From assembly GCF_023333585.1 (NCBI RefSeq), contig NZ_JAIQZN010000053.1:1-52657 (forward strand): DNA of 52,657 nt. The letters are read 5' to 3'. The notes beneath the pieces were generated by a model. The model was not told the DNA's origin. It did not search any database and saw only the letters and a program-made list of their open reading frames with translations. A program made the translations under genes and the position numbers. Origin of the DNA: Argonema antarcticum A004/B2. Lineage in GTDB: Bacteria; Cyanobacteriota; Cyanobacteriia; Cyanobacteriales; Aerosakkonemataceae. This document shows, piece by piece, positions 1 to 10,230 of the stretch. Position 1 is the first letter of the stretch. The number at the start of each line of letters is the position of its first letter.

Positions 1-100
1 CCTTGTCCCCCTTGTCCTCCTTGTCCCCTACATCACCAACGGGTTTTGACCACACCCTCCTCCTTGTCCCCTACATCCCCAACGGGTTTTGACCACACCC
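1..100. repeat. two-copy tandem repeat, about 42 bp
   Basis: A unit beginning CCTCCTTGTCCCCTACATC and ending in a TTTTGACCACACC stretch occurs at about 16-57 and again at about 58-100, with shorter CTTGTCC repeats before it. No reading frame or RNA is apparent. It lies just beyond the 3' end of the Ro60-like gene and may be the edge of a longer repeat array outside the window. Confidence 0.7.
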
Positions 101-120
101 GGTGGGGTTCCCCGATTACC

Positions 121-1608
<1,488 letters not shown>

Positions 1609-1614
1609 TTAATT

Positions 1615-1687
1615 AAAAACCGCACAAGTTCGGAAAGCTTTAGGTTTACCGTGGAAGGGTATGTAAGCTTTCCAAGTTAGGGCGCGG
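1615..1687 (-). ncRNA. minimal Y-like RNA (no insert)
   Basis: On the minus strand, CCGCGC pairs with GUGCGG, followed by the internal loop CCCUAAC opposite GAACUU, then GGAAAGCUU pairing with AAGCUUUCC. The box GCUUACAUAC follows the first strand. The loop is only about 25 nt and a run of U follows the last stem, as in an intrinsic terminator. It shares the closing helix of the larger RNAs upstream but carries no tRNA or rRNA payload. Its place just before the Ro60-like gene fits a Y RNA bound by that protein, which is an inference. Confidence 0.75.
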
Positions 1688-1739
1688 CGATAACTGCCAT
1701 TGTGTTACTTGAGTCGCCCATACCCGCTGGGGGTTCAAA

Positions 1740-2731
<992 letters not shown>

Positions 2732-2761
2732 GGCTACCTCCTATACACAATAAACAAAATT

Positions 2762-2894
2762 AAAAAATTAACACCCCGCGCAAGTTGAGAAAGCTGTGTT
2801 GTCATACGCAGGATTTGAACCCGCATATACTTGAACCTAAATCAAGCGCCTTTTCCATTTGGCTAGTATGTAAGCTTTCTCAGTTAGGGCGCGA
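2762..2894 (-). ncRNA. Y-like RNA carrying a tRNA-like domain, anticodon loop UAG
   Basis: The closing helix is CGCGC/GCGCG, loop CCCUAACU against CAACUU, then GAGAAAGCU/AGCUUUCUC, with a trailing U-run. Inside is a cloverleaf: 5-bp acceptor-like stem CAUAC/GUAUG, D arm GCC-AAAUGGAAAA-GGC, anticodon arm CUUGA-UUUAGGU-UCAAG (U33, anticodon UAG), short variable loop, T arm GCGGG-UUCAAAU-CCUGC. The acceptor runs into the Y helix, so there is no free 3' end to charge. Leu tRNAs normally have a long variable arm; this one does not. The topology matches known bacterial YrlA RNAs, whose modules mimic tRNA. Confidence 0.85.
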
Positions 2895-2966
2895 AGTGAA
2901 AAATTGTGGCATTTCAGACCGCGCAGGCGGTATGAGTTTGTGTAGCCGCGACTTTAGTCGTTAGGC

Positions 2967-3707
<741 letters not shown>

Positions 3708-3822
3708 TCAACCTTTTCGATTTATGTGAATTGCACTTTTGAGTTGAATTTTGGTAAAAGTTTTTGATTGACAAGTAATTTAAAAGCATTTTGCTCTCCT
3801 TTTATTCAGATTAGTTATGATT

Positions 3823-3963
<141 letters not shown>

Positions 3964-3969
3964 AAAAAT

Positions 3970-4166
3970 TTTTTAAGGTTGCTTCGCACAAGTTGAAAAA
4001 GCGATGGCACAACTGCCGCTCTTACCAGTTTTTACCTGGCAGTGGGCACGCGATCCTTATCTCATAGAGACTTGGAAAGCTCACTTGTTCGATCGCTCGA
4101 ACATCGCTACCTTATGACCGTTATAGTTACGAAAAGTGTGTATGCTTCTTCTGTTAGGGTGCGAAG
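3970..4166 (-). ncRNA. Y-like RNA carrying a 23S rRNA helix 69 mimic
   Basis: The outer helix is CUUCGCAC/GUGCGAAG, loop CCUAACA against CAACUU, then GAAGAAGC/GCUUUUUC, with the box GCAUACACAC. The insert contains CGUAACUAUAACGGUC followed by AUAAGGUAGCGA (4103-4131). This equals the universally conserved 23S rRNA segment spanning helix 69 and the strand after it, with one change (A for C after GGUC); the same stretch in rDNA is the I-CeuI site. It continues with a GNRA hairpin GUUCGA-GCGA-UCGAAC and GUCUC-UAU-GAGAU, in the order of short replacements for helices 71 and 72-73. A second part, CUGCC...GGUAAGAGC...GGCAG, resembles either a D arm or the RNase P CR-III loop. A run of U follows the 3' stem. 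Confidence 0.88.
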
Positions 4167-4194
4167 TGGAAATTGGGAATTTTGGAAATATTAA

Positions 4195-4260
4195 GTTCCG
4201 TGCAAGTTGCCAAAGCTAGGCACTGGATGTGTGTATGCTTTGCCCATTAGGGCGCGGAAC
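4195..4260 (-). ncRNA. minimal Y-like RNA (no insert)
   Basis: GUUCCGCGC pairs with GCACGGAAC apart from one C-A mismatch. The internal loop is CCUAAUG against CAACUU, then GGCAAAGC pairs with GCUUUGGC, with the box GCAUACACAC at the start of the roughly 20-nt loop. It is 66 nt, lies between the helix-69 RNA and the Lys-type RNA, and carries no tRNA or rRNA segment. Confidence 0.75.
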
Positions 4261-4312
4261 AGAAAACATAATGGCAAAAAGCCAGAATAAACATAGTTAT
4301 GGCAGTTAAAGC

Positions 4313-4438
4313 CACTTCGCGCAAGTCAAGAAAGCTGTTTGTTTATACGCGGGATTTGAACCCGCTACAGATCGATTAAGAGTCGATTGCTCTACCAATG
4401 AGCTAGTATGTAAGCTTCCTGAGTTAGGGCGCGAAGTG
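4313..4438 (-). ncRNA. Y-like RNA carrying a tRNA-like domain, anticodon loop CUU
   Basis: The outer helix CACUUCGCGC/GCGCGAAGUG is perfect; the loop is CCUAACUC against UUGACUU, then AGGAAGCU/AGCUUUCU. The insert is a class I cloverleaf: AUAC/GUAU acceptor-like stem, D arm AGCUCAUUGGUAGAGC, anticodon arm AUCGA-CUCUUAA-UCGAU (anticodon CUU, Lys), variable CUGUA, T arm GCGGG-UUCAAAU-CCCGC. The elbow elements (GG in the D loop, UUCAA in the T loop) are intact, so the fold should be tRNA-like although it cannot be aminoacylated. Confidence 0.85.
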
Positions 4439-4461
4439 AAACTTTTTACTACCTTTCTATC

Positions 4462-4607
4462 TACCCCGCACAAGTCAATAAAGCGTTTGACATTAGCGCT
4501 CTATCCGTTGAGCTACAGCCGCATTTGGTGCAGCTGGTAGGAGTCGAACCTACAACCTCCGGTTACGTAGACCAGATGTATGTACGCTTCAGTAGTTAGG
4601 GTGCGGC
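4462..4607 (-). ncRNA. Y-like RNA carrying a circularly permuted tRNA-Arg(ACG)
   Basis: Outer helix CCGCAC/GUGCGG, loop CCUAACUA against UUGACUU, stem GAAGCG/CGCUUU, box GCGUACAUAC. The insert is a tRNA in permuted order: anticodon arm CUGGU-CUACGUA-ACCGG (anticodon ACG), variable loop, T arm GUAGG-UUCGACU-CCUAC, 3' acceptor strand CAGCUGC, ACCA, three nt, then 5' acceptor strand GCGGCUG and D arm GCUC-AACGGAUA-GAGC. The acceptor strands form seven pairs. The cut lies between D arm and anticodon arm, where the Y helix joins. The CCA is inside a closed loop. Permuted tRNA genes are known from a red alga; in a Y-type stem I know of none. Confidence 0.85.
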
Positions 4608-4678
4608 ATAGAAGAAAAGTTTTGAGTTTTGAGTTTTGAATTAATTGTTGAATTCAAAATCACAATTTTTAAAATGTT

Positions 4679-4828
4679 GTTCCGCACAAGTTAGAAAAGC
4701 TTTTAACAACTTCTAGTGCGTTTACCATTCCGCCATAAAGACCGTAGTCTTTAGTGGGAATCGAACCCACAATCCTTTCGGAGCTAGACCTAAATGTGTG
4801 TAGCGCTTTTGATGTCGGGGTGCGGAAC
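4679..4828 (-). ncRNA. Y-like RNA carrying a permuted Leu-type tRNA with UNCG-capped acceptor
   Basis: The outer helix GUUCCGCAC/GUGCGGAAC is perfect; the internal loop is CCCGACAU against UAACUU, so CCGA replaces CUAA, which is closer to metazoan Y RNAs. Then AAAAGC/GCUUUU. The insert reads UUUAGG-UCUAG, variable arm UCC-GAAA-GGA, T arm GUGGG-UUCGAUU-CCCAC, acceptor UAAAGAC, tetraloop UACG, acceptor GUCUUUA, D arm GGCG...UGG...CGC, CUAGA. The CUAGA/UCUAG anticodon stem re-forms with its loop opened onto the Y helix; the loop remnant resembles Leu(UAG). The acceptor end is sealed by a UNCG-type tetraloop. Confidence 0.82.
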
Positions 4829-4837
4829 AGCCTGTTG

Positions 4838-5152
<315 letters not shown>

Positions 5153-5370
5153 TTACGGATTGACTCAGTAACTTTTGTCTATCTGAGTTGTGCAGAACTT
5201 TCTTGCTCTAATTCCGTTTCAGATGGGTTGGAACTAATCAGAGGCGGCTTTGTTTTCGATTCAGACGGAGGCTTGGACAAACCAAACAGTCTGTTGTAAA
5301 GTAGCAACATGATAAGACCGTCTCTGTTACGAGACTTTTTGATGAACGTTGGCTGGAATTTTAAATTCCT

Positions 5371-5390
5371 ATTCAGTTTTCAAGGTTCGG
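5371..5390 (-). promoter_or_regulatory. rRNA-leader-like box, cassette A
   Basis: Minus strand CCGAACCTTGAAAACTGAAT. The identical 20-mer occurs 11.9 kb away in front of the tRNA array. The CTTGAAAACTGAA core resembles the leader found upstream of 16S rRNA in some bacteria, where leader elements take part in antitermination. A role in read-through of the many hairpin RNAs is inferred. Confidence 0.7.
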
Positions 5391-5443
5391 ATTGGGCATT
5401 TCAGGCAAGGGTTTTTGCCTGTGATTTGATTCCCATACCATTA

Positions 5444-5473
5444 ATACTACATTGCATACTACATAAGTGTCAA
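5444..5473 (-). promoter_or_regulatory. sigma70-type promoter of cassette A
   Basis: Minus strand TTGACA (5473-5468), 18 bp spacer, TAGTAT (5449-5444). The TGTAGTAT motif occurs twice, once in the spacer and once at the -10. The neighbouring sequence is shared with the promoter of the tRNA array. It reads towards the 66-aa gene and the Y-like RNAs, and no other promoter this good is seen within the cassette. Confidence 0.75.
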
Positions 5474-5518
5474 GGGGTTGGGAAAAGTTTTTTTTCTGGG
5501 CGATCGATCGCCCGATCG

Positions 5519-6481
5519 CTAAACATCCTTAACGTAAGACATCGAACTGTAAAGCTTGCGAAAGCCAACGGACTCGTAAAGGTGGCTAGCATTGTTGGGA
5601 TTTTGGGTATCCACGCCAAGTTTAGCCGTATCCATTCCGGCAGCTTTCAATTGCTGCATTCCCGAAAGCAACATCGCTCGTGCTAGTCCCAATTTGCGGA
5701 AACCGCGCCGCGTACCCAGAATGCCTATCCAGCCTTCTTTGCGTCCGGTGCGATCGTTATCTTCTGGATGAATGGCGCAGTAGCAAAAGCCTGCGAAGGT
5801 TCCATCTGGTGCAACAGCAACCAAATCCAATTCGGGTTTGTAGTTGGGTGTAGTCAGTGAATATTTAACGCGCTCAACTGTTATATCATGGTGATTCCAG
5901 TGGTCGATAAAGGTTTGGTTGTACATCTCCATCCAAGCTTCGGCGTCTTGATGACTTGCTTGGCGTAAAGTAAAACCGGCTGGAAATTGCGGTTCTGGAA
6001 TCGGTTCGGCGAGACTGCGTTCCATTGTCAAGAAATAGCGATCGGCCCTGAAACCACAACTTTCTGCTACTGTGATGTAGTACGGTTTGTCATCGCGAAC
6101 ACCGCAGCGCAGTTGCACACGCACACCACGCTCTAATCCAACCTCGCGCATTCGCTGCTCACCCCAAGCGACGATCTGCCTTTCCAGACTGCTACCACGA
6201 GCGCTAGGATGGACGCGATACCAGAGCCAGCCATCGATTACCTCGCCTGACTCAGGTATCCCCAACTCACCGAAGCCAATCAACTTGCCGTCTGCATCTT
6301 CCCAAAGACGGATATCTCGCGCTTTATCTAGAGATGGTACGTCAAATTCTGTCCGCAGTTCCGAGACAGACGAGCCTTCATCTAGGCGATCGACCTCTTC
6401 GCAGGTGTTCAGAAGATGTGCGATCGCTTCCAAGTCAGTTTCAGTTGCGATCGCCAACGGGCGCATCGTCAGAGTAATCAT
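5519..6481 (-). CDS. GNAT-family N-acetyltransferase, two tandem domains
   Basis: 320 aa. The N-terminal half (about 1-155) is a degenerate GNAT domain; the C-terminal half has the acetyl-CoA signature region LGTRRGFRKLGLARAML and the NPNNASHLYESVGFRK tail typical of the fold. The double-GNAT layout resembles mycothiol-synthase-like enzymes, but the substrate is not evident. It lies upstream of cassette A on the same strand but before that promoter, so it is probably a separate unit. Start at the first of two close Met codons. Confidence 0.8.
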   Translation of the reverse strand: MITLTMRPLAIATETDLEAIAHLLNTCEEVDRLDEGSSVSELRTEFDVPSLDKARDIRLWEDADGKLIGFGELGIPESGEVIDGWLWYRVHPSARGSSLERQIVAWGEQRMREVGLERGVRVQLRCGVRDDKPYYITVAESCGFRADRYFLTMERSLAEPIPEPQFPAGFTLRQASHQDAEAWMEMYNQTFIDHWNHHDITVERVKYSLTTPNYKPELDLVAVAPDGTFAGFCYCAIHPEDNDRTGRKEGWIGILGTRRGFRKLGLARAMLLSGMQQLKAAGMDTAKLGVDTQNPNNASHLYESVGFRKLYSSMSYVKDV

Positions 6482-6662
6482 AAAGATCGCCTTTAATACT
6501 ACTTATATACTACAAATAAAATAGCGATCTAACCTCACCCAGTCAGGTGAGTCATCAAGGTGAACCCAAATCTGTGTTCATCTGTGGTAAAAAAAATTAC
6601 TTGTATGTTGTTGGGCTTTAGCCCCTTTAGCGCCCAAGCGCAACAACATACCTCGAATTAAC

Positions 6663-6731
6663 CCCTTGCTCAAGAGTCGAACTTGAACCCCCATCTTTAG
6701 GAAAAATAGGGCTGCATCCCGCAGGCAAGGG
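6663..6731 (-). ncRNA. tRNA-like element with CCU anticodon loop, possibly a degenerate tRNA
   Basis: CCCUUGC/GCAAGGG (7 bp) encloses CUGC-GGGAU-GCAG, a long anticodon-type arm CCUAUUU-UUCCUAA-AGAUGGG (anticodon CCU, Arg), and a perfect T arm UCAAG-UUCGACU-CUUGA. There are no bases 8-9 between acceptor and D stem and the D loop is very short. It could be a decayed tRNA or another mimic. No Y-type outer stem is seen. Confidence 0.4.
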
Positions 6732-6837
6732 AAAAATAATTTCAAATTGGAGATTGCAAATTTCAAATTCAAAGAATAAACTTCAATCTGCAATTCTTTA
6801 CTCTAAGTCTAAAATTGACAATTTAAAAGAAATCCGA

Positions 6838-7059
6838 TTACTCTCCTTCACTCAATGGATCGGGCAATTCCTCTAACTCTTGGATTCCTCGATCTTTCAA
6901 TAGCTGAATGACTGCATCATCAACAAATGTCACCGCATCAAGGCTGAAGCTATAGATGCAATGACACATCTCACCGTCATCATTCACGAATTCTTCAGAG
7001 TTGATAACTCGCAAATCTTCAATCGCTCGTTCTTTCCAGTCTTGTGAGATTTCATTCAT
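6838..7059 (-). CDS. hypothetical small acidic protein, possible toxin-antitoxin partner
   Basis: 73 aa, acidic, beginning MNEISQDWKERA and ending DPLSEGE. It contains MCHCIYSFSLDAVTFVDDAV. No family is recognised. It lies 48 bp downstream of a HicB-like gene on the same strand. Size and setting suggest an accessory or antitoxin-type protein, but that is only contextual. Confidence 0.5.
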   Translation of the reverse strand: MNEISQDWKERAIEDLRVINSEEFVNDDGEMCHCIYSFSLDAVTFVDDAVIQLLKDRGIQELEELPDPLSEGE

Positions 7060-7107
7060 ATCGTCTTCAAGTTCTGTTGTGAGTCATATCTTTTAAGACT
7101 ATGGTAA

Positions 7108-7326
7108 TCAGACAGCTTGAAGCGTATTAGGTTCAGGGATAGGTTCACCTTCTACTTGCCAACCTTCCAAGTACATTTCTATCACTTCTTCGCCGTTACG
7201 AATTGCTTCCTCACGAGTTTTGCCGTGAGTGCAAGGCATGACAACGCGATCGGCAAATTCTGGAATAGTAACTAAGAAAAGCCCATCTTCATCAGACCAT
7301 TGAATCATCATGCTGTATTGACTCAT
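7108..7326 (-). CDS. HicB-like (UPF0150) antitoxin
   Basis: 72 aa. It has the partial RNase-H-like HicB fold: YSMMIQWSDEDGLFLVTIPEF, HGKTREEAIRNGEEVIEMYLE, and the EGEPIPEP tail. HicB proteins neutralise the HicA mRNA interferase, but no HicA gene adjoins. It may be an orphan or have another partner such as the 73-aa protein downstream. A paralogue lies at 40445-40669. Confidence 0.75.
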   Translation of the reverse strand: MSQYSMMIQWSDEDGLFLVTIPEFADRVVMPCTHGKTREEAIRNGEEVIEMYLEGWQVEGEPIPEPNTLQAV

Positions 7327-7385
7327 AAATTATCGTCCTCCCTTAAGTCTTCCAGTTTTGTTAATAATTGTACTAACTGCTTTTC

Positions 7386-7743
7386 TAGGTAGATCGGTAC
7401 ATCATCTCCATCCTTGCCTGGAATAGTAAGCGTTTTTCTTCAAAACCGGGAGGAGTTTCATCAAAATCATCTGCCACATACAGCGGTTCCCGCTGTAATG
7501 AGGTACACTAAATATTCTTTAGCGGTTTGTAATAAATTGGTCTACTAATTACTACTGTACCTCATAAGAGCGGGAACCGCTGTAAGTAAAAATTCCCTTG
7601 CCACAGCCAAATTGACGAGGTTGGACGGCAGGAGCATTTTCATCATAATTTTCCTTCATTTTTTGGATTTCGTTTAAGACTTCAGAATCTTTTAATGACA
7701 AAATCCATTGGATTAATTCTAATTTGAGAAATTGAGTATTCAT
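7386..7743 (-). pseudogene. VapB-type antitoxin interrupted by a MITE
   Basis: The N-terminal part (MNTQFLKLELIQWILSL through GCGKGIFTY) is read from 7743 to about 7588. A 106-bp inverted-repeat element follows, and the frame resumes as VADDFDETPPGFEE, the usual ending of DUF2281-type antitoxins. The end is then frameshifted (LLFQARMEMMYRST). The junction falls exactly between GKGIFTY and VADDFDE, so the insertion split an intact gene. No toxin gene is left next to it. Confidence 0.7.
7479..7584. mobile_element. MITE-like element, 106 bp
   Basis: Terminal inverted repeats of 29 bp (TACAGCGGTTCCCGCTGTAA... and its complement ...GAGCGGGAACCGCTGTA) differ at only a few positions. The interior is A/T-rich and has no gene. 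It interrupts a VapB-type antitoxin with an apparent TA target duplication, which suits a passively mobilised element. Confidence 0.75.
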
Positions 7744-7870
7744 GGCTGGGAGTCATTGATAAATCAACAATTTAATGGCTGTAGGTAGTTAGACAATGCG
7801 ATGGTCTAATTTCATCAAAGTAACCTCTTTGATTCTGAAGATATGCGATGCGACAAAGTAGGCTAACTAT

Positions 7871-8452
7871 TTACAAATAGTTCAGAAATTCACCTAAGCT
7901 TAACTCCTCTAGTAAAAATTCAAGAGTGGAAAAATACAACTTTTGTTTTGTACCACCAGTTTTTCTCCACAATCCTTGAGATACTTCCGAACGTTTTCCT
8001 TGTACGAAGAACAAGTCACCGTAGTCCCAAGGGCTAGGACCATGCTTTCTGTGTAGCCCATTTGCGGAAGGAACTTCCTCACCATACTCGTTAAGTTCAG
8101 TTCCCCAAAATTTGAGATGTTCATCATCCGAATGAGGCGAGTAATAGGAAATGTCAATTTCATGAGCAGTTAGCCAATCCATCATTCTTTTGAAGTCCGC
8201 TGGACTAGCACCGCCATAACCACTCTTTGCTTCGCAACCCAAGACAAATAATTTACCTAGACTTTGGGAATTGGCAAAAATTAGGTAGAAAATATGATCT
8301 CCTAAAATTTGGCCATTGTCAGAACTTCTGCTAAACTTGTCAATACGAAGAACATTAAGTAACTGTGTTTTGTGTTTCTGAGCAAACTTCAGAGAATTTT
8401 CCAATGCAGTTGAACGACCATAATGCGTGAGGAATATATCAATCGAAAACAT
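7871..8452 (-). CDS. hypothetical protein
   Basis: 193 aa, starting MFSIDIFLTHYGRST. It contains LFVLGCEAKSGYGGASPADFKRMMDWL and PSPWDYGDLFFVQGKRSE. The EAKSGYGG segment with nearby acidic residues is reminiscent of a nuclease-like core, but I cannot place it in a family. It stands alone between decayed antitoxin and VapBC genes, in an A/T-rich accessory region. No ribosome binding site of note. Confidence 0.6.
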   Translation of the reverse strand: MFSIDIFLTHYGRSTALENSLKFAQKHKTQLLNVLRIDKFSRSSDNGQILGDHIFYLIFANSQSLGKLFVLGCEAKSGYGGASPADFKRMMDWLTAHEIDISYYSPHSDDEHLKFWGTELNEYGEEVPSANGLHRKHGPSPWDYGDLFFVQGKRSEVSQGLWRKTGGTKQKLYFSTLEFLLEELSLGEFLNYL

Positions 8453-8583
8453 AGAAATTTACTCCTCAATCACCAGAAAAATAGGAACACTATAAAATTA
8501 GCACAAACTAGCAAAGTAGGCAATCAGATATTTTGTACACTAACGGCAAAGTTCAGGAGTAGCGAATAAACACTACAACCACC

Positions 8584-8805
8584 TTATCCTTTGCGCTTCT
8601 CTTCCAATTTATTGATTTGCTTCCTAATTGCTGTTTCCATAATAGTGATATTTTCAGGAGTATCTGGACAGGGATAAAGTTCAGTATCTTCAGCACGAGA
8701 CTCCAAGCGATCGGCAAGTTTGTAAAACGCTTCGTTATCATCGCGATGCGAAAGGAAGTAAGCTCGCAGTTCGGCAATACTCATCGTATCAAAATCTGGT
8801 TTCAT
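8584..8805 (-). CDS. DUF6887-like protein, copy 1
   Basis: 73 aa, starting MKPDFDTMSIAELRAYFLSH. It is nearly identical to the gene at 9478-9699, so the stretch was duplicated around a VapBC pair. Small proteins of this kind usually follow a DUF6888 gene in cyanobacteria. Here the partner is missing and VapC precedes it, with its end touching this start. Function unknown; a toxin-antitoxin role is suspected from context. Confidence 0.7.
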   Translation of the reverse strand: MKPDFDTMSIAELRAYFLSHRDDNEAFYKLADRLESRAEDTELYPCPDTPENITIMETAIRKQINKLEEKRKG

Positions 8806-9185
8806 TAGCGCGTATAAGGTTGTAACATAACAAGACCAGGAACAACCCGGTAATGTTTGACGTTAAAAGTACAAAGCGTTGCACTTCTCCCAACAGCACA
8901 AGCAGCAATCAGTGCGTCAATCAGACCTAAATTATGGGATAGGTGATAGGCAGTAAAATCGGATAAAGCGCGGGTGCCATCAGCCTCAGTTGGCCAAATA
9001 ATAGGTAATGGAGCAACCAGCTTTAAGGCATTGCGAACCTGTTGTTTATTTTGAGCGTCTTGAACGAGTTCCATCACAACAAAACCAGGAACGCTAGGAA
9101 TTTCGGACAGACTAGCAAACCACGCGATCGCAGGCGTATGACCGCGTTGAATATCAATCAAAACATCGGTATCCAACAAATACAT
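8805..9185 (-). CDS. vapC: VapC-type PIN-domain ribonuclease toxin
   Basis: 126 aa. PIN signature: YLLDTDVLIDIQRG at the N-terminus (catalytic Asp), VVMELVQDAQN (Glu), and GLIDALIAACAV with further acidic residues. VapC toxins cut tRNA anticodon loops or the sarcin-ricin loop of 23S rRNA; the target here is unknown. It pairs with the antitoxin gene 9 bp upstream. Confidence 0.88.
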   Translation of the reverse strand: MYLLDTDVLIDIQRGHTPAIAWFASLSEIPSVPGFVVMELVQDAQNKQQVRNALKLVAPLPIIWPTEADGTRALSDFTAYHLSHNLGLIDALIAACAVGRSATLCTFNVKHYRVVPGLVMLQPYTR

Positions 9186-9194
9186 CTATTTCAC

Positions 9195-9455
9195 CTATAG
9201 CCGATCGCGTGTTTGGGCTTCATGCCGCAACTTGCGAGCATACTCTTGGCTATCAGTAATATCAGAGCTTGAATCAATCACACCTTCACTTTGCCAATAG
9301 GCAACCAGTTCTACTCCATTTTTGGGAGGATTAGCCACACCTTGCCTTATCAACAGAACACGCAAAATATATTCAGACAAGGGCAGGTTAAGCTGAGAAG
9401 CTTCTGTAGAAAGTTCACTCTCTAATTCTGGTGGTAGATCAACACTTATACTCAT
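9195..9455 (-). CDS. VapB-type antitoxin
   Basis: 86 aa. The N-terminus MSISVDLPPELESELSTEA looks like a short DNA-binding or structural segment, followed by ILRVLLIRQG and an acidic, charged C-terminus suited to binding the PIN toxin. It lies 9 bp ahead of vapC on the same strand, in the usual antitoxin-toxin order. Confidence 0.75.
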   Translation of the reverse strand: MSISVDLPPELESELSTEASQLNLPLSEYILRVLLIRQGVANPPKNGVELVAYWQSEGVIDSSSDITDSQEYARKLRHEAQTRDRL

Positions 9456-9477
9456 TTTCCATCTCCTATTGCTTATT

Positions 9478-9699
9478 TTATCCTTTGCGCTTATCTTCCA
9501 ATTTATTAATTTGCTTCCTAATAGCTGTTTCCATAATAGCGATATTCTCAGGAGTATCTGGACAGGGATAAAGTTCAGTATCTTCAGAACTCGATTCTAT
9601 GCGATCGGCCAGTTTGTAAAATGCTTCGTTATCATCGCGATGTGAAAGAAAGTAAGCTCGTAGTTCGGCAATACTCATCGTGTCAAAATCTGGTTTCAT
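9478..9699 (-). CDS. DUF6887-like protein, copy 2
   Basis: 73 aa, differing from the copy at 8584-8805 at only a few residues. It overlaps the preceding DUF6888-like gene by ATGA, the usual arrangement of this pair in cyanobacteria, so this is likely the parental locus of the duplication. Confidence 0.75.
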   Translation of the reverse strand: MKPDFDTMSIAELRAYFLSHRDDNEAFYKLADRIESSSEDTELYPCPDTPENIAIMETAIRKQINKLEDKRKG

Positions 9700-9872
9700 C
9701 TAAACCTCCAATTTCCATCACGGTAAATAACAACTTGCAGTTCTTCAGATACAAAAATATATACAATGCCTGTACGCTCATCAAAACGAACAAGATCTAT
9801 AGAACGATAGAAGTTTGTTAGGTACTGACAAACTCTAATGCAAGATTTTCCTTGTTCGCCTGTGGGAAAAAT
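9696..9872 (-). CDS. DUF6888-like protein, start uncertain
   Basis: The frame reads KIIFPTGEQGKSCIRVCQYL, then TNFYRSIDLVRFDERTG, then IVYIFVSEELQVVIYRDGN and ends WRFR. The CxxVCQ, RxDERTG and YRDGNWRF motifs are those of DUF6888. No ATG is found in frame, so the start may be non-standard or lost. It overlaps the downstream DUF6887 gene by 4 bp. Confidence 0.6.
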   Translation of the reverse strand: MFPTGEQGKSCIRVCQYLTNFYRSIDLVRFDERTGIVYIFVSEELQVVIYRDGNWRFR

Positions 9873-9951
9873 TATCTTATCCTCAAAACACCGTTATGTT
9901 ATTTTAGCAAATAGTTGGCAGTTATGCAATATGCGAGCGCACTTTATATTG

Positions 9952-10230
9952 CTAACACCGATGGACTTCCATATAAGCTCGTAACAAAGCATTAATTTGG
10001 GTCTGATAACCGCGCCCTTGAGATTTGAACCATTCCAAAACATCACTATCGATCCGCAAGGTAACTTGAGATTTATTCTTAGCAGATGGTAATCCGCGTC
10101 GAATTACTGCTTTGGCAAACATTTCTGGTGTGATTTCTGGACAATCAGATAAATCGATATCTTCATCAGTCATGGCATCTAGGCGTTGCCAATCAGTTTG
10201 AGATTTGCTCGAAATAGGTTCGTTGCTCAT
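9952..10230 (-). CDS. BrnA-type antitoxin
   Basis: 92 aa from MSNEPISSKSQ; the longer frame upstream belongs to the overlapping toxin gene. It has the family features DAMTDEDIDLSDCPEITPEMFAKA, then KSQVTLRIDSDVLEWFKSQG, a ribbon-helix-helix DNA-binding module, and GYQTQINALLRAYME. BrnA binds and represses its own promoter together with BrnT. Confidence 0.85.
   Translation of the reverse strand: MSNEPISSKSQTDWQRLDAMTDEDIDLSDCPEITPEMFAKAVIRRGLPSAKNKSQVTLRIDSDVLEWFKSQGRGYQTQINALLRAYMEVHRC

Noticed and set aside
3970-4166. Helix 69 segment as a stray piece of an rRNA operon or assembly error
   Set aside because: It is bounded exactly by the Y-type helix shared with seven neighbours, and no flanking 23S sequence of normal length continues beyond the short hairpins.
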